Assembly (NCBI RefSeq): GCF_002260525.1 | Contig: NZ_MRYI01000023.1 | Span: forward strand, 29,128-93,127 | Length of the DNA: 64,000 bases | Origin: Hahella sp. CCB-MM4 | GTDB lineage: Bacteria; Pseudomonadota; Gammaproteobacteria; Pseudomonadales; Oleiphilaceae | Direction: 5' to 3' | Part shown: positions 34,661 to 43,641 of the stretch, piece by piece | Layout of the letters: each line of letters starts with the position of its first letter | How positions within the stretch are numbered: position 1 is the stretch's first letter | Notes under the pieces: model-generated | Databases searched by the model: none | Told to the model about the DNA's origin: nothing | Seen by the model: the letters and a program-made list of their open reading frames with translations, nothing else | Made by a program: the position numbers and the translations under genes

Positions 34661-34929
34661 AAGTCAGACGCATTGAAGCCCTAGCGCTATGTATTTAAAA
34701 GCCACCACTACCGAACTTGATAGTTCTGTATCCTGGGGCCGAGCCCAAAAGGATAGCCACGAGGAGAATAAATGGTCGGTAACGACGAGAGCCATTTGAA
34801 GAACCAGATTCATCGCCTGCAAATACCCTGCAGGCGGCATTCAGCCCACACGCTATGTCCCGAGTTCAACCAACGGGGGCATGAAGCCTGTCTTTACAGA
34901 AGCCTATCTTTACAATAGGCAATCTTCCA

Positions 34930-35961
34930 TCATTTCACTTCGGCGACCTGCGCACTGTAGTTCACCGGAATCCACTCAAAAGCTCCGTTATCCCGCTGTA
35001 CATGTCCAATACCTGGGAATGGAATATGTGCGGCACCAATCAGGTAACCACCTTCTACCGCATCATTAAATGCGGCCAGTCTCTGGCGGGCGGCTTCCGG
35101 TGAATTGACGTCGAAATCGATGGTGATTTCAGGTCTGGCGAACTGAATGTCGCGGATATGCAGCAAGTCACCGATAAAGCGGATCCGCTGCCCCTGGCTT
35201 TCCACTTCGTATACGGTATGGCCGGGAGTGTGACCATGAGTTGCAACCGTGCTGATGCCAGGGAGCAACTCTCCGTCTTTGCTGAAAGCTTCAACTTTTT
35301 CTGCTTTCAAATAGGGAGTTACGGATTGCTCCGCCCATTCGAAGCCTTTCTTGAGCGTATCATTCACTTTGGCCTTGTTTTCCGGATTCAGCCAGAAGTC
35401 GACATCTTGCTTGTCCGCGTAGACCGTTGCATTCGGGAAAACCATTTTGCCGCTACGGACCAGACCGGAGGAGTGATCGCCGTGAATGTGTGTGAGTAGC
35501 ACCGCATCGATTTGCTCTGGTTGATATCCCGCTGCCTTGAGGTTTTCAACCAGATGGCCGCCGAAGTCGCCGAAAATCTCTCCCGCACCTGTGTCGACGA
35601 TGGCAACGTGTTCCCCAGTGTCGATCACGAAGGTGTTGATTGAGGTTTCCACTTGCGGACCCAGGTAGTGGCGCGCGAGCAGCCGTTTTACTTCTTCCGG
35701 TGTGGTGTTGTTCATTAGTTTTGAGAAATCGACCATCACAGTGCCATCGGAGACTGCAGTAATTTTAAAGTCGCCGAGCCGAAAGCTGTAATGGCCGGGG
35801 TTTGTCTGCTTGGCGTCAGCTGTAGCGCCTTGATCTGCAAATGCCGGGAGAGTTGCCAGAGGCCCGGTCACGGTCAGTAACGCTGTGCCCATCAACAGGC
35901 TGCGCGCGAGATTTGTTTTCTTGTGTGATTTAAGGGCGGCTTGAAGAGATGCCAACATCAT
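34930..35961 (-). CDS. Exported metallo-beta-lactamase-fold hydrolase
   Basis: 343 residues with a long N-terminal signal (core ARSLLMGTALLTVTGPL, cleavage near AFA; about residue 42). The MBL metal motif is LLTHIHGDHSSG, with further ligands in ATHGHTPGHT, FIGDLLH and GAAHIPFP. The layout suits periplasmic MBL hydrolases such as lactonase-like or methyl-parathion-hydrolase-like enzymes; the substrate is unknown. It is divergent from the LysR gene at 36072, its likely regulator. The start is at 35961 with AGGAAA nearby, not the TTG at 35976. Confidence 0.87.
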   Translation of the reverse strand: MMLASLQAALKSHKKTNLARSLLMGTALLTVTGPLATLPAFADQGATADAKQTNPGHYSFRLGDFKITAVSDGTVMVDFSKLMNNTTPEEVKRLLARHYLGPQVETSINTFVIDTGEHVAIVDTGAGEIFGDFGGHLVENLKAAGYQPEQIDAVLLTHIHGDHSSGLVRSGKMVFPNATVYADKQDVDFWLNPENKAKVNDTLKKGFEWAEQSVTPYLKAEKVEAFSKDGELLPGISTVATHGHTPGHTVYEVESQGQRIRFIGDLLHIRDIQFARPEITIDFDVNSPEAARQRLAAFNDAVEGGYLIGAAHIPFPGIGHVQRDNGAFEWIPVNYSAQVAEVK

Positions 35962-36071
35962 GGATTTCCTATTCAATATTCATATTCAGACTTTGACGCT
36001 TTCGCCATTGCCTTTGACCGACGGCAATGATTCAATAGCCAGAAATATTGTTCAAATTGATTAATACGATA

Positions 36072-37016
36072 ATGAGTATCATCGAAAACGATTTTAGGGG
36101 TGTTGATCTTAATTTGCTGGTAACACTTTTAGTGTTATTGCGGGAACGCAGTGTGACCCGCGCGGCGGGAAAGTTACATATAGGGCAGCCAGCAGTCAGT
36201 GGCGCGCTGTCCCGGCTGCGGGAGCTGTTCGATGATCCGATTCTGGTGCGTACCGCTCAGGGTATGGAGCCGACGGTAAAAGCACTGCAACTAGAGGCGG
36301 ACTTGCTACCAGCATTGCGGCATATCCATGCAGCCCTGTTTGATCAGGAAGACTTCGATCCGGCTACCAGCGAAGCCACCTTTACCGTGGGAATGGCAGA
36401 CTGGGTGGAAATCTGGCTGGGGCCGAGCCTGATCTCCAGGATACACAAGCTGGCACCGGGCGTGCGCCTCGCCATCAAGTCTGTCGACCCCTTTCAGGGG
36501 CCGAGCACGCTGGAACATGACGGTATGGATTTGGGTGTTTCCTGTTTCATGGATGGCGGACCCGCGTGGATGCTGCGAAAACATTTGTGTTCCATGGGCT
36601 TCCAGAGTGTTTATGATGCGGCCCTGATCAACATCACGGAGCCGCTCACCGTCGAAGAGTATGTCAGCCATCCACATTTGATAGTTTCCTATAAGGGCGC
36701 TTTCGAAGGCAACGTGGATAAAGCCCTCGAAGAACTAAAGTTAAAGCGAAACGTCCAGTTCGCATTGGCACGATTCGCCGCCCTGCCCTCGATTCTCAAA
36801 CAGGTTCCTGCCTTGGCCACTATGCCAAAAGCCGTCGCCAGCTCGATTAGCCTCTCCACCGGGCTACGGTCGACTCCGCCGCCCCTGAATCTGGCAGACG
36901 TGAATATCGATATGGTCTGGCGTGCCACGAGGGATAAAGACCCCTCGTTACGCTGGCTCATGTCGGTGATCGAAACCTGTATCAAGGAGGTCTTAGCACT
37001 TTGTTCCGACGAGTGA
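36072..37016 (+). CDS. LysR-family regulator (NodD/PcpR-like)
   Basis: 314 residues. The N-terminal DNA-binding domain reads VDLNLLVTLLVLLRERSVTR with GQPAVSGALSRLRELFDDPI and LVRTAQGMEPT, the form typical of the NodD/PcpR subgroup, whose first motif is DLNLL. The effector domain follows from about residue 95. The gene is divergent from the MBL hydrolase with a 110-bp gap, so control of that gene is likely. The ATG at 36072 has a weak ribosome site; an in-frame TTG at 36048 is a poorer choice. Confidence 0.9.
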   Translation: MSIIENDFRGVDLNLLVTLLVLLRERSVTRAAGKLHIGQPAVSGALSRLRELFDDPILVRTAQGMEPTVKALQLEADLLPALRHIHAALFDQEDFDPATSEATFTVGMADWVEIWLGPSLISRIHKLAPGVRLAIKSVDPFQGPSTLEHDGMDLGVSCFMDGGPAWMLRKHLCSMGFQSVYDAALINITEPLTVEEYVSHPHLIVSYKGAFEGNVDKALEELKLKRNVQFALARFAALPSILKQVPALATMPKAVASSISLSTGLRSTPPPLNLADVNIDMVWRATRDKDPSLRWLMSVIETCIKEVLALCSDE

Positions 37017-37059
37017 ATCAAACTCTCGATGCGCTTTGTCATCGATCAGAGTAACTCCC

Positions 37060-37218
37060 ATGGATATCGGGCTCACCAGAAACCTTAAAATCAACCAGTT
37101 CCGTCTCATCGCGGCTACCGCTGAAACCGGGCAAATCAGGCTTGCTGCGGATGCCCTGCCACTACCCGGCCGCCTCTGCAGCCATGACGGCTATCGGGCT
37201 CAATTTCCAGAGCTTTAG
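37060..37218 (+). pseudogene. Remnant of a second LysR-family regulator
   Basis: From the ATG at 37060 the frame gives RNLKINQFRLIAATAETGQI then RLAADAL, the start of a LysR helix-turn-helix of the GbpR-like subgroup. After that the expected Q-PAAS motif is found only in another frame (YPAASAA), and a stop follows at 37216. A frameshift and the loss of the rest mark it as dead. Family call from recalled consensus. Confidence 0.6.
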
Positions 37219-37232
37219 CGTGCCGAGTAGTG

Positions 37233-37289
37233 CCAACTTTTAATTTTCAGACCATCTTTTAACCTTTAGGCCAACTTCTAACCTTTAGG
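37233..37289. repeat. Three 19-bp tandem repeats overlapping the end of the ImpA-like gene
   Basis: Units at 37233, 37252 and 37271 follow the pattern CCAWCTTYTAAYYTTYAGR. The last unit contains the stop codon complement (37278-37280) and the last codons of the metalloprotease gene, so the other two are tandem copies of its 3' end, placed downstream of the stop. Confidence 0.8.
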
Positions 37290-40271
37290 CCAACTATGCA
37301 CACCATCCACCGGAATACGGGGCAACTCCAATCCAAAGCAAAACTGGTCTCCCTTAGACACATAGTATTTTCTTGGCGTCACTGGGTACCCATAGACTGA
37401 CACCTGAGCAGATGCTTTATCGGAAAAAGAGTGTGCCCACATCGTCAGGTAATCACGAAAATCCAGCCCAGAGGCGTAAGAAATCGCAATCACCAGCCAA
37501 TCATTATTTCTGATGCTGCGGGCTTCATCATAACTGTATAAGGAAAAGCCCAGTTTATCTCTAGCTGCAAACCAGGATTGTTCGCTGCCCAGGGCGGAAT
37601 CGAAATTGCGCTCGAGGATATGAAGTCGTGGTATCAGATTCCATCCGTCACCCAACTCTCCTCCACCTTGAGCACTCATTATTATTTGAATCAAAGTGCG
37701 TTCGCCATTGAGATTCTTATCCCGGACATAGGCTATAGGGTCAGGCTTAGTGACACTCTCCTTCAAGTCATTAAAAATATTATCAAACTCGAGCTCCTGA
37801 CATTCAGGTGCCTTGCCCGTATCCAAATGATATCGATACTTGGAATAGTAAGAATAAGGGTTTGTGGTGGCGTGGATATCCCAACCATCAAACCTGAATC
37901 TTGCGCTCTCCAGTCCATGCCCAAGCTCATGAAGATCTCCATGCCCTAGCGGATTGAAACTCCACCATGCATCGTAAGGATTCCCCCCACACCCGTGACC
38001 GCACTGAGCCTGATCGGCGTTCATGTGCTTAACCAGGTCTACGTGGCTTATTTCCAAGTTATGCGCAGATGCAAAATCGTGTATTTCAGGTATTACATCA
38101 ATTCCAGCCCCTTTGAATCCAGCCAGAACATGTGGAAAGTTATAGGTATAGCGCATCGTGCCGGCCGCGAGTGCTGAAGCAGTTTTCCAGCGATCATGGG
38201 CCATGGATTCGCGCATTTTCTCCAGCGAAGAATGCACTTCAAAGCCAGGCGTTACAAGTTCGGCCCAGTCGTACCAACCATTAGCTAAAGCGTTTTCAAA
38301 CCTGTCATTGTCCAGCTCGCTTTTCCAAAACGGATGCTCACCGACATTGTTGAAGCGCAGGGACACATTTGCCCCATTCCCGTCAAACTGAACCTGTATG
38401 GGACCTCCATATGTCGATGTGAATGAAATAGTTTCCCCTGGCGCTATTTTAAATGTGGGGGTCTTCAGAAACTTTGGGCGGGTATAGCCATCCTTCTGGT
38501 ATTCGTGGGTTGAAGTGGGCCTCTGAGTATTAACGAATACCCCAAGCCCTACATCCGTATTATCTTTCCTGGTCACTGTGAGCGTTTTCCCTGGCAGGGC
38601 ATAAACACCGGCAGCTCTAAAATTAAGCCTACTTTCTATATTGATCGTCTTACTGACCGGTGTAACATGATCAAAGTTGCTGCGACTGAAGTTCCCCATA
38701 TCCGCCTGAGCTGAATTCAGGTGTCTATAGTTATACACGGCATGATCAGCAAAAAGAGACTTCATAAATGCCAAATCGTCGGTGGCGTCCTTATCCATTG
38801 GAAAACTGACCGTTGAGCGAAAATGATCGCCAATGAGTGCTAACAGTTTTTCATATCGATGATTTTTACCGGCAAACAAGTTTATCTTATTTGTGTCCAG
38901 GTCATTCATCGTCTGACGGACTTCCTCTGCCCCTATATAAAAATCGGAATACAATCCTTCAATCCCAGAGCAGTCTTCTCCATTACATGAAGACCAGTCG
39001 AAGGCAAAATCTTCGTGCAAAAAGTGATTCAACAGGGTTCTGACTCCCTTTATTTCTTCCGGCAGCTTCCCCATATGATCCAGGGAATTATAGGCATTCA
39101 GGTACAGCTTGTCCCAGGAATTTTCCGCCTGATAGGTCACATTGAAGATCTGAAACAGCCTGCTGCCCAGTGGGGTCAGTCCACCATGTAAATGCATGTA
39201 TAGTACTGGTGTGCCCTGAGACATGGCTTCTGCTACGGCATTGGAAACGGCTTCTACATCTTCTGTGGCACTACTCTGGGAAATCACCAGCAAATCCGGT
39301 TTGGCTTCCAGGCATCCTGCCAATCCTACACCGTCGCAATCTCCGATGGCGTTGTAGTTCACATTCCCCTCGAATCTGTCATCGAACCATTTACGAGTCT
39401 GGGTGGCATCTGGAAACCAATAACTGTTATCCATCTGGGCAAAAACCAGCTTCAGTGGCCGCTCAGTAAAGTCGTCACGGCGAACCAGCCAGGTGACGGC
39501 GTTTTGCATGAATTGATGCATCTCTTCATTGATATCGGCAGGATGAACCATGTTTCGCACAGGGTTACTACCCATGACCAAATATCGGGCGTTACTTTCT
39601 CCTATAACTGCAAGCCCTCTCTGAGCCGCTGCGCCTCCATTCTTTGAAGCATTAGAAACTAAAACAGCTTCATTCAAGCCAAAACTGGCTTTAAGCTGGG
39701 CAGCATAACGAGTGGGATCCCAAGTGATAGACGTCAGGCTTTCTTCTTTGACACCACCACTCGCGTCCAGATTAAATAGGGCTATCCTGGCCTGTTGGTA
39801 CTGGTTACGTATATTTTCTATCGTAACCATCTCCGCTTGGACCAAATCCATGCTGTTCCCAACCAAGCGTGCATCACCGGTTCTGATTGCTTCTTCCACT
39901 GGATCATAGGTCACCTCGAGATTGAACGATAAATCAGCACTGTTGTGACCATTGCTGGCCCGGATGATGATATTCTTCGTAATGCCGAGATCATCAGCCC
40001 CAGGGGTACCACTGACGACACCGCTGGTTGGATCGATATCAAGCCAAACAGGTCCGTTGACCAATTTAAATCGTAGCTTCGCACTTTCAGGATCGGCTGC
40101 TACAGGAGCAAAGATAAACCTTTTTCCTTCCTGCGCTGTTGGCGGTGATCCGGAGATAGTCGGGTACCTATTGGTATCCTTTTCTGTTGCGCCATTTCCT
40201 GATCCACCACATCCGTTTAGCCCGACAACACTTGCCAGCAACAATGAACTCAACCACGGATATAACTTCAT
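37278..40271 (-). CDS. ImpA-like metalloprotease lipoprotein
   Basis: 997 residues. A lipoprotein signal ends in the lipobox-like LNGCGGSG (Cys about residue 21). An Ig-like/cadherin-type domain follows (about 35-130; SGVVSGTPGADDLGI), then a long N-terminal region with a LYMHLHGG block, and finally the zinc protease domain with HELGHGLE (His781, Glu782, His785) in the context PLGHGDLHELGHGLESARF. The architecture and C-terminal block resemble Pseudomonas ImpA, an M60/M88-related O-glycopeptidase that cleaves mucin-type glycoproteins. It should act at the outer membrane or outside. GGGGA 8 nt upstream supports the ATG at 40271. The downstream neighbour on the 5' side is another metalloprotease lipoprotein. 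Confidence 0.85.
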   Translation of the reverse strand: MKLYPWLSSLLLASVVGLNGCGGSGNGATEKDTNRYPTISGSPPTAQEGKRFIFAPVAADPESAKLRFKLVNGPVWLDIDPTSGVVSGTPGADDLGITKNIIIRASNGHNSADLSFNLEVTYDPVEEAIRTGDARLVGNSMDLVQAEMVTIENIRNQYQQARIALFNLDASGGVKEESLTSITWDPTRYAAQLKASFGLNEAVLVSNASKNGGAAAQRGLAVIGESNARYLVMGSNPVRNMVHPADINEEMHQFMQNAVTWLVRRDDFTERPLKLVFAQMDNSYWFPDATQTRKWFDDRFEGNVNYNAIGDCDGVGLAGCLEAKPDLLVISQSSATEDVEAVSNAVAEAMSQGTPVLYMHLHGGLTPLGSRLFQIFNVTYQAENSWDKLYLNAYNSLDHMGKLPEEIKGVRTLLNHFLHEDFAFDWSSCNGEDCSGIEGLYSDFYIGAEEVRQTMNDLDTNKINLFAGKNHRYEKLLALIGDHFRSTVSFPMDKDATDDLAFMKSLFADHAVYNYRHLNSAQADMGNFSRSNFDHVTPVSKTINIESRLNFRAAGVYALPGKTLTVTRKDNTDVGLGVFVNTQRPTSTHEYQKDGYTRPKFLKTPTFKIAPGETISFTSTYGGPIQVQFDGNGANVSLRFNNVGEHPFWKSELDNDRFENALANGWYDWAELVTPGFEVHSSLEKMRESMAHDRWKTASALAAGTMRYTYNFPHVLAGFKGAGIDVIPEIHDFASAHNLEISHVDLVKHMNADQAQCGHGCGGNPYDAWWSFNPLGHGDLHELGHGLESARFRFDGWDIHATTNPYSYYSKYRYHLDTGKAPECQELEFDNIFNDLKESVTKPDPIAYVRDKNLNGERTLIQIIMSAQGGGELGDGWNLIPRLHILERNFDSALGSEQSWFAARDKLGFSLYSYDEARSIRNNDWLVIAISYASGLDFRDYLTMWAHSFSDKASAQVSVYGYPVTPRKYYVSKGDQFCFGLELPRIPVDGVHSWPKG

Positions 40272-40360
40272 AAATAAATCCCCACTCATCCCCCGAAAGT
40301 TAACGGCTTGAATGACCAATCTTAAATGGTGGTTTATGCCACTCTGTTTTTACGGAACCG

Positions 40361-42223
40361 CTATAAATCCTTTTCAATAACGGCTTTCGCAGCCATGATG
40401 TCGGTCGGGCTTAAATTCCAGAGCATTGGTGTGTCCAGCAACTCCAGTTTTGTAATTTTTGGCGCACCGTCAGGTGCGACCAGGGCCACGGACCATAACT
40501 TGAAGCTATCCTCGCTGTTTTCGTTCAGATAATTGTCCTTCCAGACCGTTTGTTGCCATGTTTTACGGGCACTTTCCTTTACCACTCTGTATAAAGTAGA
40601 GCCGTCTTCGTAGGTAACTTTCAGAGTAAAATCACACCCTCTAAATCGGCAATAGTTAAGGTACTCCGGCTTATCAGTTTTTGAGGTGTCTGTGTCGATT
40701 TTGTCTAAGTCCTCCTGACTGACAGCATCAACATATTCGATGGCATTACCGACATATCTGATCGGCTCATAGAATTGCGATACCTCAGCAGTGCCGGCAA
40801 AACTATAGGTGAACATGATGAAATCTGTGGTTTTGTTAAATGTGACTGGGTGTTGCCCCTTGATATACCTCTGCGCATAATTCTCGGTTTTAGGGATGAA
40901 ATCCTCCCATTCTCCTTGACTGTTAACTTTCTGAAAGCCGTCATTCGATGAGTTCATCCTCGAGTGATTCAGCCCCCATTTCTGCATTTTCCCGGCATAG
41001 AAATCGGAAAATAGCGCAAGCGCTGCACCGGGGTCTTTTTGATCGTCCGCAGAGTGCATCGGGTCGAATCGATAACAACGGCCCTCTGAGTTCCTTTGAA
41101 AAAAAGCTCCTTTCCACTCGTCTCTACAGATGAAGTGAGGGGAAGTCGGAGGGATGAGGGGGGATCTGAAGTATCCCATGAAGCTGTCGTACCCCCAGTT
41201 AGAGCCCTTTAAGCTGCCATCAACATACGGATAGAATGGGCCACCTGTTTTCTTGTATTCGTCGATGGAGTGCGATAACCCTAATGCATGCCCACCTTCG
41301 TGCCACAAAAGCCCTATAGCAGGGTCTCCCATTGATGCACCGGACCCTTGATAAGAAACTCCTCCACGAAGGCCTTTGACTTTATTCTCCCCGGCTTTCG
41401 TGTGGTCGATGAGTACCGATGGAGCGTAAGTGATTTTGTTAAGAGCCATATCACCTGTCGCATTTTGAATTTGCCAAACCATATCCAATATCGGCTTGGC
41501 TGCTCTTGGATCTGAGGCTGAAACAACCTTCTTAGCAGGAGCGACTCCTGATGGAGGCACGATCAGGTAATCAGATCTGAACTCTCGAAAGGGATGATTG
41601 ATGATGTATGATCTTGAGAACGGCAATCCTGACGAAACCTGCCCAGCATTCATCGGGTTCGCGAACATGATTTTGAGATCTTCAATATCGAAAGGGTTAT
41701 TGCTGTCGTTCACCCCATAGATGAGAAAAGGGAGCGATTGGATGATAACTTCCATCTCGGGATGAAGGGCTGGCGTTATTGATATAGACTCCGCCCTGCC
41801 TTGAGCAACAACTCCTATTTTAACGCCCTTAAAAATATCTTCTGCCGGGATCAGGGTTGACCAGGCATTATCAGAGTACGGAGCATCCCCACCCTCCGTC
41901 TCCGGGAGGTCTTTTGGCTGAGATAAATCCAACGAGGAAACAAGCTGATGCTTTTCGTCAAAAAGCTGAATTTTAGCGGCCTGCACCGACTCCTCAAAGG
42001 TGACCAGTATCAGGGTGTCTCTATTTTCAACCAGCTTCAGATCCCCTGAGTATTTAATATCCCAGCTCAAACCGCTCGGAGGAATAACGTGAGACTGAGC
42101 AAGCTCAATCGAGCGGATTTGTGTTGGACTCAATACGTCATTTTCGTTGCTGTTATCACCACCACAGCCGGACATAATACATGCCGCTGATATTAGTGTA
42201 AGAATTGCCATTGAACGCTTCAT
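40361..42223 (-). CDS. StcE/M66-type metalloprotease lipoprotein
   Basis: 620 residues. The signal peptide leads to the lipobox-like CIMSGCGGD. The zinc site is HEGGHALGLSH (first His about 308), the extended HExxHxxGxxH motif of M66 peptidases such as StcE and TagA; a downstream MGYFRSP is at the expected met-turn position. StcE cleaves mucin-type O-glycoproteins. The N-terminal about 60-190 looks like beta-sandwich and the C-terminus has a further beta domain with two Cys (YCRFRGCDF). It lies 89 bp upstream of the ImpA-like gene and is probably cotranscribed. Start at 42223 with TGAGGT upstream; codons to 42265 are discounted. Confidence 0.85.
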   Translation of the reverse strand: MKRSMAILTLISAACIMSGCGGDNSNENDVLSPTQIRSIELAQSHVIPPSGLSWDIKYSGDLKLVENRDTLILVTFEESVQAAKIQLFDEKHQLVSSLDLSQPKDLPETEGGDAPYSDNAWSTLIPAEDIFKGVKIGVVAQGRAESISITPALHPEMEVIIQSLPFLIYGVNDSNNPFDIEDLKIMFANPMNAGQVSSGLPFSRSYIINHPFREFRSDYLIVPPSGVAPAKKVVSASDPRAAKPILDMVWQIQNATGDMALNKITYAPSVLIDHTKAGENKVKGLRGGVSYQGSGASMGDPAIGLLWHEGGHALGLSHSIDEYKKTGGPFYPYVDGSLKGSNWGYDSFMGYFRSPLIPPTSPHFICRDEWKGAFFQRNSEGRCYRFDPMHSADDQKDPGAALALFSDFYAGKMQKWGLNHSRMNSSNDGFQKVNSQGEWEDFIPKTENYAQRYIKGQHPVTFNKTTDFIMFTYSFAGTAEVSQFYEPIRYVGNAIEYVDAVSQEDLDKIDTDTSKTDKPEYLNYCRFRGCDFTLKVTYEDGSTLYRVVKESARKTWQQTVWKDNYLNENSEDSFKLWSVALVAPDGAPKITKLELLDTPMLWNLSPTDIMAAKAVIEKDL

Positions 42224-42411
42224 TATGTACCTCATTGATTCTGCGTCATTGTCATGTCGGCACACCGGCCGCCAATATTGAGAAGACCTTCCGGGAGTGG
42301 ATGACTGTTTTGCTCTACATCGTGCCCCCTGCGGTTTATAAGACCGACCGATCTGACAGGCAGCCCCTCAGGTAGAGTTGCTTGAACAGCGCTTTTTGAG
42401 CTGACGAATCA

Positions 42412-43380
42412 CTATCTACTCTGCATCCACATCCTGTTCCGGTAGCGTTGGGGGGATTCCCCAAAATGTTTCCCGAACACCTCGTAAAATCGCGTCAAAG
42501 AAGAAAAGCCACTATCAAACGCAATTGAGGTCACATCCTCATTGGTGTTAATCAGCAGTTTTTCCGCATAACGAATCCGCAAACCGGTAATACATTCCAA
42601 TAAAGACATCCCCATGACCCGCTTGAAGAGACTCATGGTGAAGTTTCGATGCAGCCCTAAATGATTCGCGATTTTGTCGATCGTCAAGTCGTCACGGTAG
42701 TTTTCGTTGATATAGGACAGCATTCGGTATACATGATGACAGGCTCGTCCACTGGTCGACCTGGCTCGTGATATTTCAGGGGGCGTCTCCCCATATTGGG
42801 ACAATCGCCTCAAATACAGCCGAAACTCCTCTGCCGCGATCTCCCTCAACGCCGGATCATCGCCCATCAGGTCGGCCATCTGACGCTGAAGTTTTTGAAT
42901 GTCGGATTGATCAGAGACCGATAACCGGAAGATCGTGCCCAATAAGAGCTCAAGCTCAAAACCCTTGCATAACCGAAGTTCCAGGGCATAGAAAAGGGGC
43001 ATACTGATCCGCAGTATCGATGCGGCGGAGTCACCGGCAATCAAGCGTGGACGCTCTCCCATATGACTCCACAACATTTCTCCAGCACTCAATTGAACGG
43101 TCTTTTGGTCAACCAGAAAGGTTACCTGGCCCCTTATCACCCAATCGATCTGGTGGCCTGAATGATGCTGCCCTGAAGAATGATTCCCTGATAATTGATT
43201 AGAGCGCTCGACATTCAAAGAGCCCGCAACCTTCGAAGAACCGGTAGCTTTCGAAGAGACCTCACCAGGATTAAATAAGTGGATATAAGGCAGTTCCAGA
43301 TCCTGCCCGCAATCAACCGTTAGTGTGTCCAGTCCTTTGACATTGGTTTCCTGAATGATAAAACTGCTATTACCTTTCAT
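42412..43380 (-). CDS. AraC-family regulator with cupin-like N-terminus and in-frame repeat insertion
   Basis: 322 residues. A cupin-like sensor (about 1-180; QIDWVIRGQVTFLVDQ, SAGEMLWSHMGERPRL) precedes the AraC/XylS helix-turn-helix pair (about 220-320; TIDKIANHLGLHRNFTMSLF and SIAFDSGFSSLTRFYEVFGK with FGESPQRYRNR). Residues about 40-75 form a Ser/Gly/His-rich insertion made of 6-residue (EVSSKA, TGSSKV, AGSLNV) and 5-residue repeats, encoded by tandem 18-bp and 15-bp DNA repeats. The insertion interrupts the cupin strands and may be a flexible loop. Probably controls the neighbouring transport-type or metalloprotease genes; the target is unknown. Confidence 0.86.
   Translation of the reverse strand: MKGNSSFIIQETNVKGLDTLTVDCGQDLELPYIHLFNPGEVSSKATGSSKVAGSLNVERSNQLSGNHSSGQHHSGHQIDWVIRGQVTFLVDQKTVQLSAGEMLWSHMGERPRLIAGDSAASILRISMPLFYALELRLCKGFELELLLGTIFRLSVSDQSDIQKLQRQMADLMGDDPALREIAAEEFRLYLRRLSQYGETPPEISRARSTSGRACHHVYRMLSYINENYRDDLTIDKIANHLGLHRNFTMSLFKRVMGMSLLECITGLRIRYAEKLLINTNEDVTSIAFDSGFSSLTRFYEVFGKHFGESPQRYRNRMWMQSR
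43157..43263. repeat. In-frame tandem repeats (3 x 15 bp and 3 x 18 bp) inside the AraC-type gene
   Basis: 15-bp units beginning CCTGA lie at 43157, 43172 and 43187. 18-bp units with TTCRAAGAR lie at 43210, 43228 and 43246. Both lengths are multiples of three, so the frame is kept, giving short peptide repeats in the regulator. Confidence 0.85.
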
Positions 43381-43488
43381 GTTCCAACCATCTCGTTTTT
43401 ATTCAAAGAACAGGCGCAGGTAGCCCTGGCATCTCCTGGTGATATGCCGAATGATTCATCAATGGATATTGCGCTACCTGAGACCGAC

Positions 43489-43573
43489 TTAAGTGTTCAG
43501 CCGGCACCTATGTTTAACCAGGTTCTGTGTTTAACCGGCTTCTGTGTTCAACCGACTTCTATGTTTAGCTGAA
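43489..43573. repeat. Five 17-bp tandem repeats, intergenic
   Basis: Degenerate units, typified by TTCTGTGTTTAACCGGC, begin at 43489, 43506, 43523, 43540 and 43557. They fill part of the 261-bp gap between the AraC-type and binding-protein genes. No spacer-repeat alternation, so not a CRISPR array. Confidence 0.85.
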
Positions 43574-43641
43574 GGCGTATGAGCGTCTTTGCTGAACAGC
43601 ACCCTAAATCGCGCAATGCAGCCTTCGCTCGTCATCATTCA

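Noticed and set aside
34772..34918. 48-codon plus-strand frame with a GAGGAG-like site
   Set aside because: Composition is not protein-like (Cys/His/Arg-rich), and nothing links it to neighbours; a real small protein cannot be excluded.
43489..43573. Possible mini CRISPR array
   Set aside because: Repeats are directly tandem with no unique spacers and no cas genes nearby.
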